Positions 62,955 through 64,000 of a stretch of 64,000 bases of DNA are shown here, piece after piece; within the stretch, counting starts at the first letter, position 1; each line of letters opens with the position of its first letter. A model generated the notes under the pieces. The model did no database searches. It saw only the letters and a program-made list of their open reading frames with translations, and had not been told where the DNA came from. A program made the translations under genes and the position numbers. The DNA is from Pacificitalea sp040119125 (lineage in GTDB: Bacteria; Pseudomonadota; Alphaproteobacteria; Rhodobacterales; Rhodobacteraceae): contig JBEDTR010000016.1 of assembly GCA_040119125.1 (NCBI GenBank), forward strand, positions 124,001 to 188,000, written 5' to 3'.

Positions 62955-63817
62955 TCCGCAAATCCGTTCCCGTCCTGACCATCGTCGCGCTGATCCTTGG
63001 GCTTTGGTATCTGGGCGCATGGGGGATGAACCGGCAATGGGCGCTGGATCAGGCCGCCCGCGCCGAGGTGACGCTGTCTGAGGCCGAGATCTTTGTCGAT
63101 ACAATGAGCCAGGATCGGCCCAAGCTGCCCGCCCCGCATCAGGTCGCGGTGGAGCTTTGGGAAACGGTCGCGATGAAATCGCCGACCTCGCGCCGCAGCC
63201 TGCTGTTTCACGGGTGGATCACCCTGTCGGCGACGCTTGCGGGCTTTGCCATCGGCGCGGTGGCGGGGATGCTGCTGGCCGTGGGCATTGTCCACAATCG
63301 CGCGATGGATATGAGCGTCATGCCATGGGCGATTGCGAGCCAGACGATCCCGATCCTCGCCATCGCGCCGATGATCATCGTGGTGCTGAATTCGGTCGGC
63401 GTATCGGGTTTGCTGCCCAAGGCGCTGATTTCGGCCTATCTGAGCTTCTTCCCGGTCGTGGTCGGCATGGTGAAGGGGCTGCGTGCGCCCGATGCGATGC
63501 AGCTCGATTTGCTCAGAACCTATAATGCCAGTGCATCACAGGGTTTCTGGAAGCTGCGTCTGCCAGCGTCGCTGCCTTATCTTTTCGCATCGCTGAAGAT
63601 CGCCATTGCGGCGAGCCTCGTCGGTGCCATCGTGGGCGAATTGCCGACCGGCGCGGTCCGGGGATTGGGCGCGCGGCTCTTGGCGGGCAGCTATTACGGC
63701 CAGACGGTGCAGATCTGGTCGGCGCTGATCGGCGCGGCGGTTCTTGCCGGGCTGATGGTGGGCGCGATCGGGTTGATGGAGCGGCAGGTGCTGAAACGGA
63801 TGGGGATGGCACGATGA
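62951..63817 (+). CDS. ABC transporter permease (first)
   Basis: A 288-residue permease with six helices and a long periplasmic loop near residues 30-70. The EAA-like loop is seen in RTYNASASQGFWKLRLPASLPYLFASLKIA near residue 200, the site where the ATPase docks. It is coupled by ATGA overlaps to the ATPase before it and the second permease after it. Confidence 0.9.
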   Translation: MIRKSVPVLTIVALILGLWYLGAWGMNRQWALDQAARAEVTLSEAEIFVDTMSQDRPKLPAPHQVAVELWETVAMKSPTSRRSLLFHGWITLSATLAGFAIGAVAGMLLAVGIVHNRAMDMSVMPWAIASQTIPILAIAPMIIVVLNSVGVSGLLPKALISAYLSFFPVVVGMVKGLRAPDAMQLDLLRTYNASASQGFWKLRLPASLPYLFASLKIAIAASLVGAIVGELPTGAVRGLGARLLAGSYYGQTVQIWSALIGAAVLAGLMVGAIGLMERQVLKRMGMAR

Positions 63818-64000
63818 TCTGGGTGATCGGCGCGGTCGCGGTCTGGCTTGCTGCATGGGCGCTGAACGTGTGGCTGGCGCAGGGGCCCGCAACGCGGGCG
63901 CGGCGGCTGGTGGTGCCTGTGCTGTTCGGGGTGTCGCTGTTGGTGCTGTGGGAAGGTATCGTTCGCGGCCTTGGCGTGCCCTCGGTGATCCTGCCCGCGC
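63814..64000 (+). CDS. ABC transporter permease (second), cut by window edge
   Basis: Only the first 62 codons are present: MIWVIGAVAVWLAAWALNVW and then, after a short loop, VPVLFGVSLLVLWEGIVRG, two hydrophobic helices typical of this permease family. The ATGA overlap with the preceding permease shows it is part of the same operon. The substrate-binding protein probably lies beyond the window. Confidence 0.85.
   Translation, partial: MIWVIGAVAVWLAAWALNVWLAQGPATRARRLVVPVLFGVSLLVLWEGIVRGLGVPSVILPA

Overview
The window is a stretch of ordinary chromosome from a GC-rich alphaproteobacterium, most likely order Rhodobacterales (Roseobacter/Rhodobacter relatives). The grounds are: coding sequence with strongly GC-ending codons; the gene order iscR - cysteine desulfurase - sufB - (ybjQ) - sufC - sufD - sufS with an IscR that keeps only one cysteine; the pair tolC / PopZ-like protein; a DUF6280-type small protein; and a ComEC without its metallo-hydrolase domain. 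No rRNA, tRNA, IS element, prophage, CRISPR array or replication origin was recognised. About 62 protein genes were accepted; two are cut by the window edges.

Layout. 1-6.2 kb: a cut Gfo/Idh/MocA oxidoreductase, a TesB-like thioesterase, protein-isoaspartate methyltransferase, a TolC-type outer-membrane protein, a PopZ-like polar scaffold protein and a DUF6280 protein. 6.4-22.7 kb: efp, fructosamine kinase, ygfZ, a glycosyltransferase, an MsbA-like exporter with a tyrosine-phosphatase-like gene, two PLP aminotransferases, an alpha/beta hydrolase, gltX-gltA, comEC, alr and xthA. 22.9-31.5 kb: A-type Fe-S carrier, dgt, typA, an SMR exporter, a YitT-like protein, a Gly-rich secreted protein, icd and small proteins. 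31.5-41.2 kb: an HD hydrolase and an alpha/beta hydrolase divergent from the iscR-suf iron-sulfur operon. 41.5-49 kb: a LysR regulator, the cvpA-radA-pqiA-like cluster, nrdR-ribD, yjbQ, and three intergenic minus-strand small-RNA candidates. 49.1-56 kb: a HerA-like ATPase, a CorC/HlyC-type CBS protein, and ccdA-ccmF-ccmH for cytochrome c maturation. 56-64 kb: an enoyl-CoA hydratase and then a pyrimidine-degradation locus: a RutR-like repressor, omega-amino-acid aminotransferase, N-carbamoyl-amidohydrolase, dihydropyrimidinase and an ABC importer that runs off the end.

How the parts work together. The suf operon has a sigma70-type promoter (TTGACG, 17 bases, TAGAAC) whose -10 lies inside a palindrome (TAGAACAGTTCTA) resembling the iron-control boxes of alphaproteobacteria; a second TAGAA-N3-TTCTA site sits inside the first cysteine desulfurase gene. 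The pyrimidine locus carries a near-consensus RutR operator in the divergent promoter region; its enzymes would turn dihydropyrimidines into beta-alanine and then a semialdehyde. ccdA, ccmF and ccmH supply reductant and heme-ligation functions for c-type cytochromes.

The most novel-looking signals are non-coding. Two minus-strand small-RNA candidates (about 41482-41554 and 48989-49090) share an anti-Shine-Dalgarno core followed directly by a strong terminator; a third small transcript candidate lies next to the second. A roughly 40-50 base inverted repeat pair (85 percent identical over 40 bases) sits in two far-apart gene-free regions. No multi-gene system of clearly unknown type was found; the protein-coding content is mostly core metabolism.
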